64,000 bases of DNA, from assembly GCF_017591425.1 (NCBI RefSeq), contig NW_024464918.1:9856001-9920000 (forward strand), in the 5' to 3' direction. The stretch's first letter is position 1, and every line of letters begins with the position of its first letter. The DNA comes from Ochotona curzoniae. Its lineage: Eukaryota > Chordata > Mammalia > Lagomorpha > Ochotonidae. Shown here piece after piece: positions 10,425-23,790 of the stretch. The position numbers were made by a program, and so were the translations under genes. The notes beneath the pieces were generated by a model that did not search any database, was not told where the DNA came from, and saw nothing but the letters and a program-made list of their open reading frames with translations.

Positions 10425-10644
10425 TTCTCTCTCCATCTCTCTCTCTCCATCTCTCTCTCTCTCTTTCTCTCCCTGCCCTCTTTACCTTCCTCTCCCATTC
10501 TTCTCTTTCTTTCTTCCATCTATCCTTTTCCCTCTTTCTTTCTTCTATCTGCCCTCTCTCTCTTCTCTCTCCTTCATTCTCTTCATCTCCACTTCTCCCT
10601 CTTTCTACCTGACTCTCTTTTTCTCTTTACCTCTCTCTCATTTT
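10425..10644 (+). repeat. Polypyrimidine (TC-rich) tract, 220 bp
   Basis: Almost entirely C and T, mostly CTCTCT and CTTTCT, with scattered A. It probably grew from the CT-rich region of the preceding SINE. Such tracts can form triplex (H-DNA) structures and are often length-variable. The two long plus-strand frames here (10212-10646 and 10330-10656) are Ser/Leu/Phe low-complexity artefacts. Confidence 0.92.
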
Positions 10645-13600
10645 AAACTTAATTGAGCAATTAATTTTTGAACACTCACACTAAATGCAGACTACACAAT
10701 TCAGTTGATTACACAGGTGTAATTTCAATCTCATGACCAGAGAAGGGCAGCATGCTAGCATCTTTTCTATTTATATTTCCCAGTATATTTAAGCAAACCT
10801 TTTCCAGTAGCAACATGACAAGTATAAGGAAGCTAAAGCATCCTTTTAGTGTTTGCTATAATTGATGCTGTAAAGACAAACAGGTTCCTTTACCAGGAGT
10901 GAATCTTCACTCGATCAGTGCCTGGGCCATGGAAGGGGGCCTCAAATCTTCTCCCCTTGATCTCTCTTCACACCAGCCAGCTGCTGCTTGCAGTTCAAGA
11001 AGACAGTGCTTAAAAGGATTTGCAAGTTGACAAAAAAAAAGTTGGAGGAATTGATTGGTATTTAGAGTTCAGTGGTCTCCTATGGGTATTCCAGGGTTTC
11101 TGTGACTGATTGTGATGAAGTGCTTTTATTTGTCTCTCTACCCAGAGACTGCACATGAATTTGCAATAGAGCAGCATGCCTCCTGTTTAGCTTTGTCAGG
11201 CACCACTTAGACATGTTATAATTTATTTTCCAGGAAAATATTTCTCATGAGGGCTTCAGGCTAACACAGTTATAAAGCAGCTGGCTACTGTTCAACCTGG
11301 TGTCTGCCGGCAGCTGGGTTTTTCTGTGCAGTCTGAAAAGAACCTCAACGAAAGAGAAAGGTTGTGGAAACTGCAAAGAGGAACCACATCTCCTCCTTAT
11401 ACAGGCCTGAAGGACCTCTCCCCAGCAGTTTTTCTTGGGCTAGACCTTTGTAGAGATCCTGTTACATCTGGTAGGAAAGGCTGCTCTTCCTTCAGTGCGT
11501 CTTTGGTTGTGCCTTAGCCACTACTTACACAGACAGGTAGTTTGATCATTGCTCATAGTCAGACCTACCTTTAAAAATTCAGGGTACCCTTCAGTAAACT
11601 TCCTTGCTAGGATAAAACACTCTAGATAAAGCATCATGTAATTATTTAACTTAAAGGAATATGCTGTTGTTGGTGGTGCTTCTTGTAATACCCACACTCA
11701 ACAGCACATGCTGGGTGCAAAAACACAGAAACTGCAAATAATTTAAATCACTTTTTTCTCCTTGACTACTGCACTAAGCAAGTTTCATATGTTACAGCTT
11801 TAGAACATTTTTTCTGTGTAAGGAAATTTTAAAAAACCTTCCAAAGACATACAAACATCATACATTATATCACATAATGTGATCATTTTAATTTTAATGC
11901 AAGCATTCTCTAGATTTCACCAAAGCATTCTTGCAAATAAAAACAAAAGTAAAAGAACATTATTTCAAGATATTCCTAAAACTTTCTTTATATAAGTGTT
12001 CTAAACCATCCTGTAACTCAGTCATTAACATATATCTTCAAGAAACTTATTTCAAACCCTCTGATACACCTTAGGGGAATAAAATCAGTAAAAGTGTCAA
12101 AAAAAAGTTCTGACATGAACTTGTCCGTATTCTTTCTTCATATAGTTATTTTAAAATACAGACAAAAACACCAGCACTTGGGGCCTATAGCTTTGTAGCC
12201 ATGATCCTTGGAGCAAGAGAGCCATAAATGCATATATACTGAAAATTATGTTCTGATTTCTACATACTATCAATTGTACAATGTATTCCTGTTTTTTTTT
12301 AATTAACACATAAGAAACATAGAAGCTAGGTTTAAGAAGAACAAAAAGGTTAACTGCACATGTAGGTAATTGTGTCCTATGCTACAAAGATAGAGGGAGC
12401 TCAGGCAAAAACAGTCTGCATTAGTTTGTAGTCAAGTCATCCAGGAAGCTAAAGTGTGGACACACTAACCATCTAGGAAGGTAAAGGTAGGAACAAGAAC
12501 CTAAGAAACAGGATAGGGAACTAAGGTGCAGGGGCAAGTTAGTTGAGCCCCTTTGCAAAAAGCCTGTGGCCCAGAGGCTGCACCTGTGTGATTGATCAGA
12601 CATCTCAGATGGGAGGGCTGCTGAGACCACAATGGCTGATGCCGCCCTGTTTGTCCTATCCTGATGGGCAATCAGCATTCCCTTTCACTATTAGAAGTTC
12701 CCCATTTAGCTCCATTTTGTAAAATGAGCCAAATTTTATGTGAATGAGTTTTCGTACAACAGAAGAATAAATTTAACCTCTATAGCCTTGTCCTCAATAT
12801 GTAAACACATCCTGCTTTTAAAACTGCTACCAAAAACCCAATGAGAAAGTCTCAGGTCATACGAGAAGAATTCACTGTGTGGGAAATTGAAATTCAAGGA
12901 TTACACAATTGAGCTATGACCTGCGCTTTTAGAAGCATGCAAGACTCGGACACGCCCTTCCTAAAGAGGGATGCTCAACAATGCTAAATCTGAGATTACA
13001 ATGCTTGCCAAATGCATTGGATTTCTAGCTACCTTTCAGTGCCCTCATATTTGTGGCTCCAAGGCTAGAATGGCTCAGTCAGAGATAGCAGGCTCTGGAC
13101 AGGCTGCATCTACCATCACATTCTGACCAGTTTGGGGAGTTTTTGGATGACACACTGAAAGCCTTTTGTGTGTCATTCATGACAAAATTCTCCAACTGAG
13201 TGCTTCCCCAATCTCAAGGTGAATGTGAAAACAGCAGAAGAACAAAGCTTCTCATCAAAGACAGGATTGGTCATGACACAGAAATGAGAAGAAACTATTG
13301 CTAGTTCAGACATTATTTGTACAAGGAGAAAAAAAAGAGTTGCACCCATTAGAGACAAAACAAGCAAACAAACAAATAATAAAACAAAACCTAAAGAAAC
13401 AGAAGGTACAGATCCAGTTTGAATCCATTCTTGGAAACTCCGGTCAGAGAATGATACAATTTTCCTATTGATGAATGCAGGAATGAGCAGGGCTTTACCT
13501 CAAAATCTCAGTTAAAATCTCCAATGCAGAGCTGTTCTTGAATTCATGAAAGCAACCTCTACTTCAATGAGCTTTATAAATGGTTTAGTCATTGAAATCA

Positions 13601-13959
13601 TTTGACAATGTAAGCGATCTAGATTAAAAACTCAATAGTGACAACCTGGATCTGCCTCCTTTGGTCAACTTAGGAATAGTATGTAAAATCCCAGAATAAA
13701 CAGATTTTGGATCAATACAAAGATAAAATGAAGATGCAATGAAAAGCAGATTTTGTACAAGCCTTCAGAATAATTCTTCCTATTTTCTCTTTATAGTTGT
13801 TTGGACCAGATTAGAATTCTAAGAAGTGGGGTGTGTACACCTGAAAATGTGTATTAATGAGCACAAAGGAAATAATATATATAACCTAAGTACAACTCCA
13901 AAATAAGATTAAAAACCTTTTTTTTTTTCCAGCAGTTGGGAGGAGGGGGTGGTGGTGGA
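10645..13959. other. Long CSINE-free non-coding stretch
   Basis: About 3.3 kb with no recognised young repeat. A moderately GC-richer part at 11270-11520 has a 63-codon frame with no family resemblance. At 12420-12700 there is a GC-richer block with an internal near-repeat ('atccaggaagctaaagtgtg' and 'atctaggaaggtaaaggtag', 12449-12492) that could be an old LTR, but I cannot place it. Confidence 0.35.
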
Positions 13960-14135
13960 CAAGAATTTGGCCAAGAGATTGAGATACCAGTTAAGATGCT
14001 ATGGCTTAAATACTTGATTGTGATATGCACTTCCAGGTGCTGACTCCAGTTTCCTGCTGGTTAAGACCAGCCCCTTGCCCTGGAGTGAATCCGGAAATAT
14101 CTACTTCTCTCTTTTCAACCTCTTACATAAATGCA
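13960..14135 (+). mobile_element. CSINE, old, partial
   Basis: 'ttggccaagagattgagata', 'ccagttaagatgctatgg' (tRNA-like head), 'gctgactccagtttcctgct' and 'gccctggagtgaatccgg' run in family order with a shortened middle. Older subfamily. Confidence 0.65.
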
Positions 14136-16169
14136 TTTTTATAAAGAAAATTTTCTGGCACCAAATGAATGAAATCGCTCTGTTCCTCATGCTGTTTATA
14201 TGCCAGATAATCAGACGGATTGTGCTGGGAAGTTATTCTAAAGGAAGTATGGTTTCAACAAGAGACACTGATTAAAATATATCTTTACCCCTTTTAGTTT
14301 TTCCCTCAATTCAACTTAGGAAAATATCGAAATTTAAACCAGCCATGCTCAGTAAATTTACAGATATTGTAAGCTTTCAAACAAACGGCTCTTCTTAAAG
14401 TGATGATATGGTTTAAAATCTTATTTCACATAATGTGTAACTTTTAGGTAGTATCAACTACAGAAGTTTAGGTAGGAGAAAAGAAAATGATCAAATATAC
14501 TCATTATTTATTCTTGAATAAATGCTAAAACTTCATTAACCATACTACTTGATTCAAATAATTATCATTTCTAATAAGAATTGGTTAAAATGGTTTGAGT
14601 TATCTAGTGGGCATTTTTAATACAGATAGAATTAGCTTTTATGTACTGTAAATATTTTGAGTCAGTAGTGCTTTTAAAATAAAGTCATCACAATAAATAA
14701 AGAAAAGAAAAAAAAGAAAACTTTACAGTAAGCATTTGGACTCTTTTGAAGTCTTTTTTCATATGAAATCCAAAAATATTCACTTTAGAAAATAGGAATT
14801 CTTCATGACACAGGGAAAATGCCTGAGATAATATATGGCAAATGATTTTGTAAGTTTAAAAAAATCACCGTGAACAGTATTGTCAAATGCACAGAAATGT
14901 TGAAATCTTCAAAAAGATATGTTAAAATTTTCAATGTTTTACCATACAATTACTTAGAGAAAAAAAAAAAGGTTATTCCCTTTCTTATCTTAAATATATA
15001 TTTTCTGGAAAGCATTTAAGTGATAAAATTTAAAAGAACAAATGACATCTTACAGACATGGTGTATCAAATATGCCATCTACACTAGTGAATGAAGGGAC
15101 AACTATACAAGTGCAGAAGAATAAGTTATAATAACCACTCACGAGGTAAAGATTCACCTGGTATGAACTTGGAGAGATTATAAAGCTGAAAATCTGTTAC
15201 TACCATCGGAAATCCATTCACCAAAACTGAGCAGAATAAAGCAAACGTGTTACATGCAGAATTATGCAAGTGCTACAGACAGTTCAAAGCAGCTAAATGG
15301 GTAAATATCAAACACGTTTTGATGGATGGCATAGCAATGATAATATTTCGGTTCAGCAATCGTATCACTATAAAAACAAATGAACAGAAACCCCCTACCA
15401 AGTGGCAAGACTTATTCACTCCTCTTTTTAAAGAAAACTATTCAACTGATCAAATATTTAATGTTTGTCATAATAACTAGCTGTCAAAACTATAAAAATT
15501 TTAAAATAATTCTGTAAATAACCTATTACACTTCCCACTCAAGTCAGACATGTTGTTTAACAATTAAGACAAAATGACCACTACTACAAACAAAACCAAA
15601 ACAATATACAAGGAGAAAATATTTAGTAAATGGTCACTTGGAAATATTTTGATCATGTTTTGGTTTTGGTACCAAATAAACTCTCACATGGTTTTACACT
15701 CAGAATTCACAGGGTATTTCTTTTATTTTCCCAAGAAGCAGTTTCAGCATGTCTGTAGTTGGGGCTAAGCATTACTGCTCTCCTCAGATTCCTGCCCTGA
15801 AACTCTCTCACCCATGTGAAGGTTCTTAGAGGTGACTTTGGGAGATGAATGGGTCATAAACGTAGCACCCCATGATAGAGCATTCTCCCTATCAGAGGAC
15901 TCACTTGCTCTGTCTCCATCGTGTAATGATATAATGAGAATGAGTTTATAAACCAGGAAGAAAGCACTCAGAAAAATTTGCTAACGCTGGCACTTGCAGC
16001 CCAGAGACTCTAAAACCCAGAGGAGTATGAGTTGTATAAGTCATCCAATCTATACTATTTTGTCATAATAGCAGAAATGAGCCAACACAACAATTATCAC
16101 GAAATTAGGTATTTTATAAGCAAAGTCACTTAGGTACTTCTACTTACAACTATATAATTTTAAGAATTA
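14136..16169. other. AT-rich non-coding stretch
   Basis: About 2 kb. Frames at 15247-15480 and 15574-15768 are short and lysine/asparagine rich, as AT-rich DNA produces by chance. No repeat family was recognised. Confidence 0.4.
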
Positions 16170-16455
16170 TGCCTTTTTGGGGTGAGAGTTTTGATAACAT
16201 GGGTGAAGTCACTGCTTAAGATGTTGAAATGCCAGGTCCCAGTTGCTAGTGCTTCTCCAATGACCCAACTCCATGCTACTGAACTTGGGAAAGCTAGGAG
16301 TGCTGGTGCTAGTATTTGTACCAATCATTTAAAACTCTGTTCTGGTCCTGGCCGAGCCTGGATTTGTGTCAGGCATTTGGGGAATGAATAAGCAAATGAA
16401 AGATTTCTTTGTCTTTCCCTCATTCTGCCTTTCAAGCAAGTAATTATTTCTTAAA
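16170..16455 (+). mobile_element. CSINE, old copy
   Basis: 'gaagtcactgcttaagatg', 'gaacttgggaaagctag', 'ggcatttggggaatgaata' and 'attctgcctttcaagcaagt' follow CSINE order to the 3' end. Diverged. Confidence 0.75.
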
Positions 16456-16469
16456 AGATATATTTTATT

Positions 16470-16728
16470 GAGGGAATATTTGGCATAGTGATAAGATGCC
16501 ACTTGGGATGTTTGTGCCAATTCCAGTTTACTACTATCAACACTCTGGGATGCAGAACTGATGGATAAAACAATATAGTCCTAACCAATCACACAGGAGA
16601 CCTACTGTATTCCAAATTCCTGGCTTCTGTATGACCCAGAACTGACTGCAATAGACAATTAGTGAGAAACTACTTTCTTCTCATAACTCCCATCCCATTC
16701 CCATTCTCTTTCAAATGAAGTTTGTAAA
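16470..16728 (+). mobile_element. CSINE, old copy, directly after another
   Basis: 'ggcatagtgataagatgcca', 'cttgggatg', 'cacaggagacctactgtatt' and 'cctggcttctg' mark the head and body. The element ends near 'ctctttcaaatg'. It is one of three CSINE pieces packed between 16.17 and 17.13 kb. Confidence 0.7.
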
Positions 16729-16839
16729 ACAGAGTTACACTCTTCTATTACAAAATGCATTGCCACCATGAAGAAAACTAAATTGCACTCAGATATACAT
16801 ACTTAATTGCTACATTAAAGAGAAGTTTTCTGTTGTTGT

Positions 16840-17130
16840 TTTGATTTTTTTTGTTTGAAAAGAGTAGTTACAGACAAGAAAGGGAGAGAGTAGGAGATCT
16901 TTCACCTTCCAGAAATGATTGCAACAGCCAGGGCTGACTAAATTGAAACCAAGGGTCCGGAAGTCCATCCGAATTTCCCTAAAGGGTACAGGATCCCAAG
17001 CACCTGTGCTCCCAAGCGCTTTAGCAGGGAAACAGTTCAAATGTGGAGCAGCCAGAACCCAAACCAATACATACCTAGGATACAGGCATTGCAGGTGGTA
17101 GATTATCCCTGCACTAGCCCCCTGAGATTT
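16840..17130 (-). mobile_element. CSINE, old copy, minus strand
   Basis: Complement of the family: a T-rich start, 'gacaagaaagggagagag', 'attgcaacagccagggctga', 'ccaagcgctttagcagggaa', 'gtggagcagccagaac' and 'gatacaggcattgcaggtgg'. The head lies near 17110-17130. Confidence 0.75.
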
Positions 17131-18034
17131 CTTGTAAATATTATAAATAACTATAGTCACTTTATACCTATTAAGGAATTAATATTTTACTGAAGTAAAA
17201 TATTTTGTCATGCAAGTTTTTATGATATTTTGATATGTAATTTCATCTATTTTTCTAAATTATTTTTATTTTTAACTTTAAACATACTTACAATTTTCTA
17301 CTGTTACATCAGATATAAGTATGATTGATTATTTTTGCTCAGTAGTCTGTGTAACCAATATGTTTGTCAATAGATTTGCAAATGCATAAGAATATTAGAT
17401 GCAGTCTTACAAGGTTTAGGCTTAGACTCAGATCACAGAAAGTGAAACCAGCATTGCAACCATTGGCTTGTTGCTCGCAGGTAGAATTTATGAGAAGGCC
17501 AGAAATCCTTCAAAAAACACAGGGAAGAGGATTTCTGTTAGGAAAGAAATCTAGGAGAATTCTGGTATCTTCCTTACCTTCCTGAGTGTGCTCTAATCAA
17601 TAATTCTTGGAATGATTTCCAAAAACAGCCTTAAGCTTGAAGGCATAGTGAATGCCTTCAGATATAGAAGTATGCAGGTCAAAGAAATGCTAAAAGCTGG
17701 GCTCTTAGAGCAAGTTGTGAGAGCAGCATGAAGAGAGCATCCCGCAGAAGGAATAAATTACATCCCACCCTGGTTTTTCCTGAGATCTTTTTTAGGAAGC
17801 CCTGAAAAGAGACTTGATGTGAAGAGTAGACAGCTGGCATGGAGAAGTCTCGCAGCCACGGAGCATTTAGAAGGAGAAAGTTTCAAGGACATTACAAAAG
17901 TTCTATAAAAACAATAACAACACTTTAATAATGTTGAATTGCTGAGCACTGGTGCAAGTTACACTTCTCCTATTCCAGGTCTTTTCTGCCCTGATTCCTT
18001 ACTGTTCTTCTCTCTGCACCTGTAGGATCAGGAA
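17131..18034. other. Non-coding stretch, nothing recognised
   Basis: AT-rich to about 17360, then mixed composition. No repeat or coding signal was recognised. Confidence 0.4.
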
Positions 18035-18340
18035 GGGGCACCGTGAGGAGGTCTGTACACTGTGCAGTGATTCATGTCACAGGCTGCCATGAGGCCTTCA
18101 CATACCAAGCACCGGTTCAAGGCCTGGCTGCTCTGCCTCCAAATCAGTTTCCTGCCAGTGCACCTGGGAAAGCAGCAAAAGACGGCTCCTGTTCTTGCTA
18201 CTCTGACACTCACGCAGGAGACCTAGATGGGATTCCAGCCTTCTGGATTCAGTCTGGAGCAATCTCCATGATCATTTTGAAAATGAATGTGAGGTTTGGA
18301 ATCATAAATGATCCATACTGTAAATAAATAAATAGAGAGA
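18035..18340 (+). mobile_element. CSINE, older subfamily
   Basis: 'accggttcaaggcctggctg', 'ctctgcctccaaatcag', 'gcacctgggaaagcagcaaa' and 'cacgcaggagacctagatgg' are characteristic, with 'gtaaataaataaataga' at the tail. The head (18035-18100) is diverged. Two opposite frames here (18028-18213 and 18043-18327) are repeat-derived. Confidence 0.82.
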
Positions 18341-20029
18341 GCACAGGGAAGATACGGTGTGAAACAGCAGCAGGGCAAGCTGTACAGAAGCTAACTGGAT
18401 ATCACCCTTCCCCTTGTGCCATTCACACCAATCTAGTGGTCTCACCCCTACTTACGTCATGCTTCTGACACTTAAATTAGATGAGTTGTTTTCATTGCGG
18501 AACATCAATCTGGACTGAGAAATGTTAGTGAAACTGTGTGAAAACTTTGGGAAACACTATTAAAGTTTGAAAGTTAAGGTAAAATCAAGTAGCAAAAAAG
18601 AAGAAAGTTGCTGTCTTTTGCGTTCTATCAAATATTCTCATGCTTGTTCTAGTTAATTTTTTTGCATTAATTCTTAAGGAAGATTTAAGCAAGTCTGTAG
18701 AACAATGATTTAGGGTCATTACTTTTGGATAAAAAATCCTTATGCGTGTGGTAAATGAATAAACATGTCCTTTAGCATCAGATTTAGCCCCCACTGCAAC
18801 CCTACCTCTAGTAATAAACCCAAAAGCCCTCCAGGGAAGGTACAGCCTACCTCAAGTTCAAAGTCAATAACCAGCCAATCATCTGATAAAACATTTCAGT
18901 ATCAGGCAGAAGTTTTAGCCATCACCTTCATTCCGTAAGCATATCCAATCAACAAATATGGCTAGATACCATCAGTAGATTCCCACTTCTAACTTGAGCT
19001 TCCTACCTTCGAAGCTCCAGGGAGCAGTGCTTCCGATTGATTAGTCAGTTGGAAACAACTGTATCAAAGGGTTCCTTCTTACTCACAAGAGAGATCCAGA
19101 TCGAATCCCTGGGTCCTAGCTTCACACAGTAGAAACAGACACTTTTATCTCTTTCACCACCTATCTCATTCAAGTTACAAAAGCCCTTGAGGTTAAAGGG
19201 CCTACTGTTTAGAAGACCACATAGGCTGGAGCATGCTCAAAGTGGAAGCTGACATCTTGAAAGGGTTTTTCCTCTGATAGGGGTATTTTCATTTTATTTA
19301 CAACTGCTTTATCAGTGAAGTGAAATGAGAAAGACCGTCAAGAGAGCTGAGGTACTGGTGCAAAAACAACTCAGACTTACTTCAGAAGGAACACATCTGT
19401 TGCAATGAAGAAACCCTAAACCCATGAGATATTTGAGTAAAAGAAGGATCCAAACAGTGTGTGGGGAGGTGGAAGTTATCATTCCAATCATACAACATAC
19501 ACGTAATGCATTTCTGTTCAGAGTGAATCAGTGTGTTTCTTCCAGTTGATTCTCTTACTTTTCCATAGCATGAGCTAGATTGTCATTGGAAGGGAGGCTT
19601 CTGGGGATGTCAGGAGAGGAGAGGCAGATTCACGAAACTTGAGCTCATGCCTTCTGCTACCACACCTTTTCTTCTACTGCTGACGTTTGATGTCACTATG
19701 AAAACGAAGTGAAATTGTCTGGACTCCTAAATAATCTTCCTATTTTTAATTAATGTTGTGCCTATGAAAACCTATATGCTGCAGAACAATAAAATGATAT
19801 TTTGTAAGGTATAATATCTCATGTTCTCCCAGCTTGCTTTTTTTTTTCTAGTCCTCCTTTTGCATTTTATGCTGTTTGTTCCCACCTCGTTGTCACCCCA
19901 CCTCCCATGACTTTACCTATTGCTCAGCATACTGTCCCCACAAAATTCCTTTTGCAGAGATGTCTTTGTCCAGGAGCCTTACGGTCACTGTTCTTGCTGG
20001 TTAGGAGACTGTGTTCCATTACATTTGCA
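18341..20029. other. Non-coding stretch, apparently single-copy
   Basis: About 1.7 kb of moderate composition with no recognised repeat. No splice-bounded open frame was convincing. Confidence 0.4.
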
Positions 20030-20140
20030 TAGCTTAGTCCTTCTCATCCAAATTTTTCCTCAAATGTCCTCTTAATAAGGTCTCTCATTACTACTGTGTC
20101 TAAAATAGCATTTAAATTCCCCCACTACTGACTAATACTG
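20030..20140 (+). mobile_element. Probable L2 LINE 3' remnant
   Basis: 'tttcctcaaatgtcctctta', 'aaggtctctcattac' and 'gtctaaaatagca' align in order with the late part of ancient L2 elements. Strongly diverged, so the boundaries are soft. Confidence 0.6.
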
Positions 20141-23100
20141 CATGGATGTAGTTACTTTGTTTCTCCACGTATTTCATAAGGCAGAACAAAACCACAAGAA
20201 CTGGAAATTGTTCCTGTATTCTTAAATGAAAAATGCACTGTACCTAGAACAGTACAGGATAAAGATGCTAAACATTTATGTGGATAACGTATCAATGAAC
20301 AAATTCCAAGTCACTGCATATAACTGAATAAGATTATCTGTTGTGAGATAGGAAGAAGAGAGACAGTGAATGCATTTCTGAATTAGTAAAGTTTGAACTT
20401 GATCTTCCAGACACTGAAAGATTTTAAGCAATTAAAGTGGCATAATCAGCTGTGTTTTATATTTCATGTAAAAATAATTGTTCATAAAAGATTATTCTTC
20501 TTGTAATATAGACAAATAATGTAAGAAGCAAGAAGGAATTAGGATAATCAAAAGATGATGATTATCCAAAGCAATGAAGTCATGGTATAACAAACGCCTG
20601 AAGAATACCAGAGATAATCAGGAAACAGATTCAATTACTCATGGCTTGCCTCAATGTCATGGCTCACACAGAATATGGAATCAGAACTAAAATCCAAATT
20701 TTCCCACTAGAACAGCTGATTAATTGATAGAAACAAATGCTGTAATGGAAGAAAAAATAAGCAAAACAAGCTGGAGTCCAGATAGACTTTGATTACAAAG
20801 TGCTATTTAAAAAACTAATTTCCCCCATATTTCAATCAACCTATAAATCCCAACAAATGTCAATAAATCTGTAAAACATAAGAAAACAGACTGCTAACAT
20901 TGCTAGTCTAAGGCTGAACTTTTTGAGGGTTTTACTAAGAAAGCATCTATTTCTTCACTTGATTAGTTGCATTGCTTCTCTCGTGCGTTCATTTATTCAG
21001 CCTGTGTCTGTGGCATGTGGCCTGTTAATGTCAGACCCTCGGGATACAAAGCTTGATCTGTCATGTTTCTCACCCTAAAAGCCCTGTAGTCTTTACTCAC
21101 AGCAAAGCAGACACTAGGGTATTGCACCCTGCAGACCTTCATACTGTGACACAAAGCAGTCATGGAAACACTGAAGAGGACAATTCTAAAAAAAACTAGG
21201 TTAAAGTGGAGGGCTGATGCAGGGAGACTTCCTGCTAGAAAAATGCAGATACTGTGCACCATGCATGTCCCAAGTGCAGGAGGTAGCGAGGAAACCTTGG
21301 ACATGACTTTACAACTCTATGTCTGGACTCAAGGAAAGAGCATCAGGATCAGAATCTGATCCTCTAAAAACACAGAAAGGAAGTTCAAGCAGCAGATAGG
21401 AGCCACCTCATTAAAAGGTTTTATATGCAGCTGTTTCACATTTTACGATGAAGAACTCAAATAAATTACAGCACTAAGTAGGTCTATTTCTTCTGGGCCT
21501 CTACATACATCTCTCGGATGCAAGAAGGCAGAAGGGTAGTGATACCATCCTCTGGATTTCTGTATGTATTATGTATATATGCATTTATTTATTTTATAAA
21601 TGAGACTGCAATAGATACAAATGGAGCAGGAATGATTAAAGCAAACATAAGAAATGCAGATCATTCCCACGTCATAACCACTGAAGAGGACCTGGGAGAT
21701 TTCATGGTTCCATTCTCTCACTTCAGTAACCTAGGGAGCACATCTCTAGACCAGATCGGTTTTCAGTACTAACTTGTTTGATGCTTCAACACTAAAATTG
21801 TGCTATTTTCAGTCATTGTTTTTCTCTATTTAAACTGTGATATTTATTTCACAAATCTGTAAAAACCGCAAACCTTGAAAGTTGGTAAATAACTAGGGAA
21901 ACAAATTAAAGAGAAATATTAATTTTTCCTTGCTCTGTAATAAAGGGTGCTAAAATGTAGACACCAAAATAAAAATTAGTTATGTGTTAAAGTTTCATCA
22001 CTTGGTTAAAGAGGTTTTATCAAGATTTCACCCAGGCACATCAGTCACTTTGAAAACTTCAGCTGGGGACTAGCGATGCTACAAGATTCAAGAGATGTCA
22101 CTCCTTCACAGGCAGTTTGTGCTCACTGACGCTGGAGACTGGGTCACCACCACCTGCTCTCCCCTCCTCTCAATTTCTCCTGGAATTTTTACATGGCACC
22201 TCAAATGAGGCCAAATTTCAAAATTGCCAATTGAATTATTTTGGATGTCAACAGCAGTTATACCAGTGTAGCCAAAGCAAATCCCAAGAGCAGCCCAGAC
22301 TCAAGAGATGGTGAGTCCATCTCTCCATGGAAATGGCCACAAACATGTATCTGGAGGGGACATACATGGAACACTAGCTCATGCTTTTTAATCCACCCCA
22401 CAGGTATTCTGAAGTCAAAGGGTCCTATGAAGTGATTATTCCTATTTCCCTATCTCACGACAGCTTTGAGACTCTCAGACTTAAAACATTTCTGTAGCCT
22501 ACATTGTTATAATATAGTGATCTTCTTTGATTTGCGTATTGGAACACAGTGTACAAACACATGTATTTTCATAAATATGCTTATTAAAACAACTCAAGGG
22601 AATCTTCTGAATTGAGGAAAAACATTTACATTGGAACAAATTACATTTTACTGAAAACCTAATTGTTACACTGAGAGCTATACAGTGTTGTAATTGCATA
22701 CTCCTAATTACACACACTGCATTATTTAAAAAAAAAAAGAATCGCATTGTTTATTTGTGATATTCTCTGCTTATTTACACTTGCATATTTGAACAAGGAG
22801 CAAGGAGTTATTTCTGCACATGGCAGAGATTGTTATCTGATCACAAATACGAAATTAATTCAGTAGAAAGAAGTGTCTCTCAAACAAGAGAAAAATTTCT
22901 CCTGAGGCAAGCCATTCTGCAATGGTTTCTAAATGTCTGTATAATTAACAAAGCACTTACCATCTGCAATGATTGACCTGTCAGAGCTCCTCCATGGTGA
23001 TGATTTTGGTGACACTAAAAACAAAACAAAAAAAAAATACTTGACTATCCCAAATCCACATCTGACATAAGTGAATTAACCCATGTGTGTAAATAGAAGG

Positions 23101-23694
23101 CATATGAGATACCACTTAACATGGGTAACCTTAATGTACTAAGTCCCTTTGGGCCCTTGGCTGAATCCCTCAGTGTTCACTGTAACAGTAACCTCTTTCT
23201 CTCTGTCTCCTGTTTCTGATTTTGTAAATGCCACTTGAACTACCAAGTTGGTGGCCCGGTCAACCCCTTCCTTAAGTCTGTCGTTAAGTATATAATTCTC
23301 TCTGAGTTGCAATTACATTTCCTGATTCATGTGTCATGAAGGAGGAGAGAGCTCACTCATTCCTTAGAAAACTGAACTGCCTAAGTTTTATATTCTTCAC
23401 ACATTCCTGATTCTTTGCCAACAGTTGCAACGCACATACTGCAAAGGAGTTTTGTCTTCTCTTACCACAGGGCAGCATAAAACGGTACTTACAATAACCT
23501 GATCATTTTCTTCTGTATCATGAAAATCACTTGTATATTGCCAGCACATATGTGATTTTTTTTCCAGAAAATAAATAATGACACATAGAACACGCTTGAT
23601 GAATTTAAATTCTTCTTGCCATACTATCAGTCTCTTTACAGATAGGATTTAGTGTGGTACTCTCCGTTTTACCTCAAGAGCCAAGCAAACAAAG
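20141..23694. other. CSINE-free stretch with one ancient-repeat-like block
   Basis: About 3.5 kb. At 20985-21130 'catttattcagcctgtgtc' and 'cgggatacaaagcttgatct' resemble an old mammalian-wide repeat that I know by sequence but cannot name safely; see also 40630-40960 and 60150-60310. The remainder looks single-copy. No gene was recognised. Confidence 0.35.
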
Positions 23695-23790
23695 GACCTA
23701 TGTGGGATACCTGGAGGAAGCCAGGCTCCTGGCTACAATTTTCCTCTGTTCTCAGTATTCTCTCTCTCTTTTTTTCTTCTTTGCATGGTG
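23695..23790 (+). mobile_element. Possible CSINE fragment
   Basis: 'acctatgtgggatacctgga', 'ggaagccaggctcctggcta' and a short CT-rich end fit the middle and end of a CSINE. The head is absent. Confidence 0.4.

Noticed and set aside
10212..10656. Two long plus-strand frames of 144 and 108 codons
   Set aside because: They read a polypyrimidine tract in two registers, giving Ser/Leu/Phe repeats; stop codons are rare in CT-only DNA.
15150..15480. Possible L1 ORF2-like text
   Set aside because: A few phrases looked L1-like, but no ordered match could be followed in either direction.
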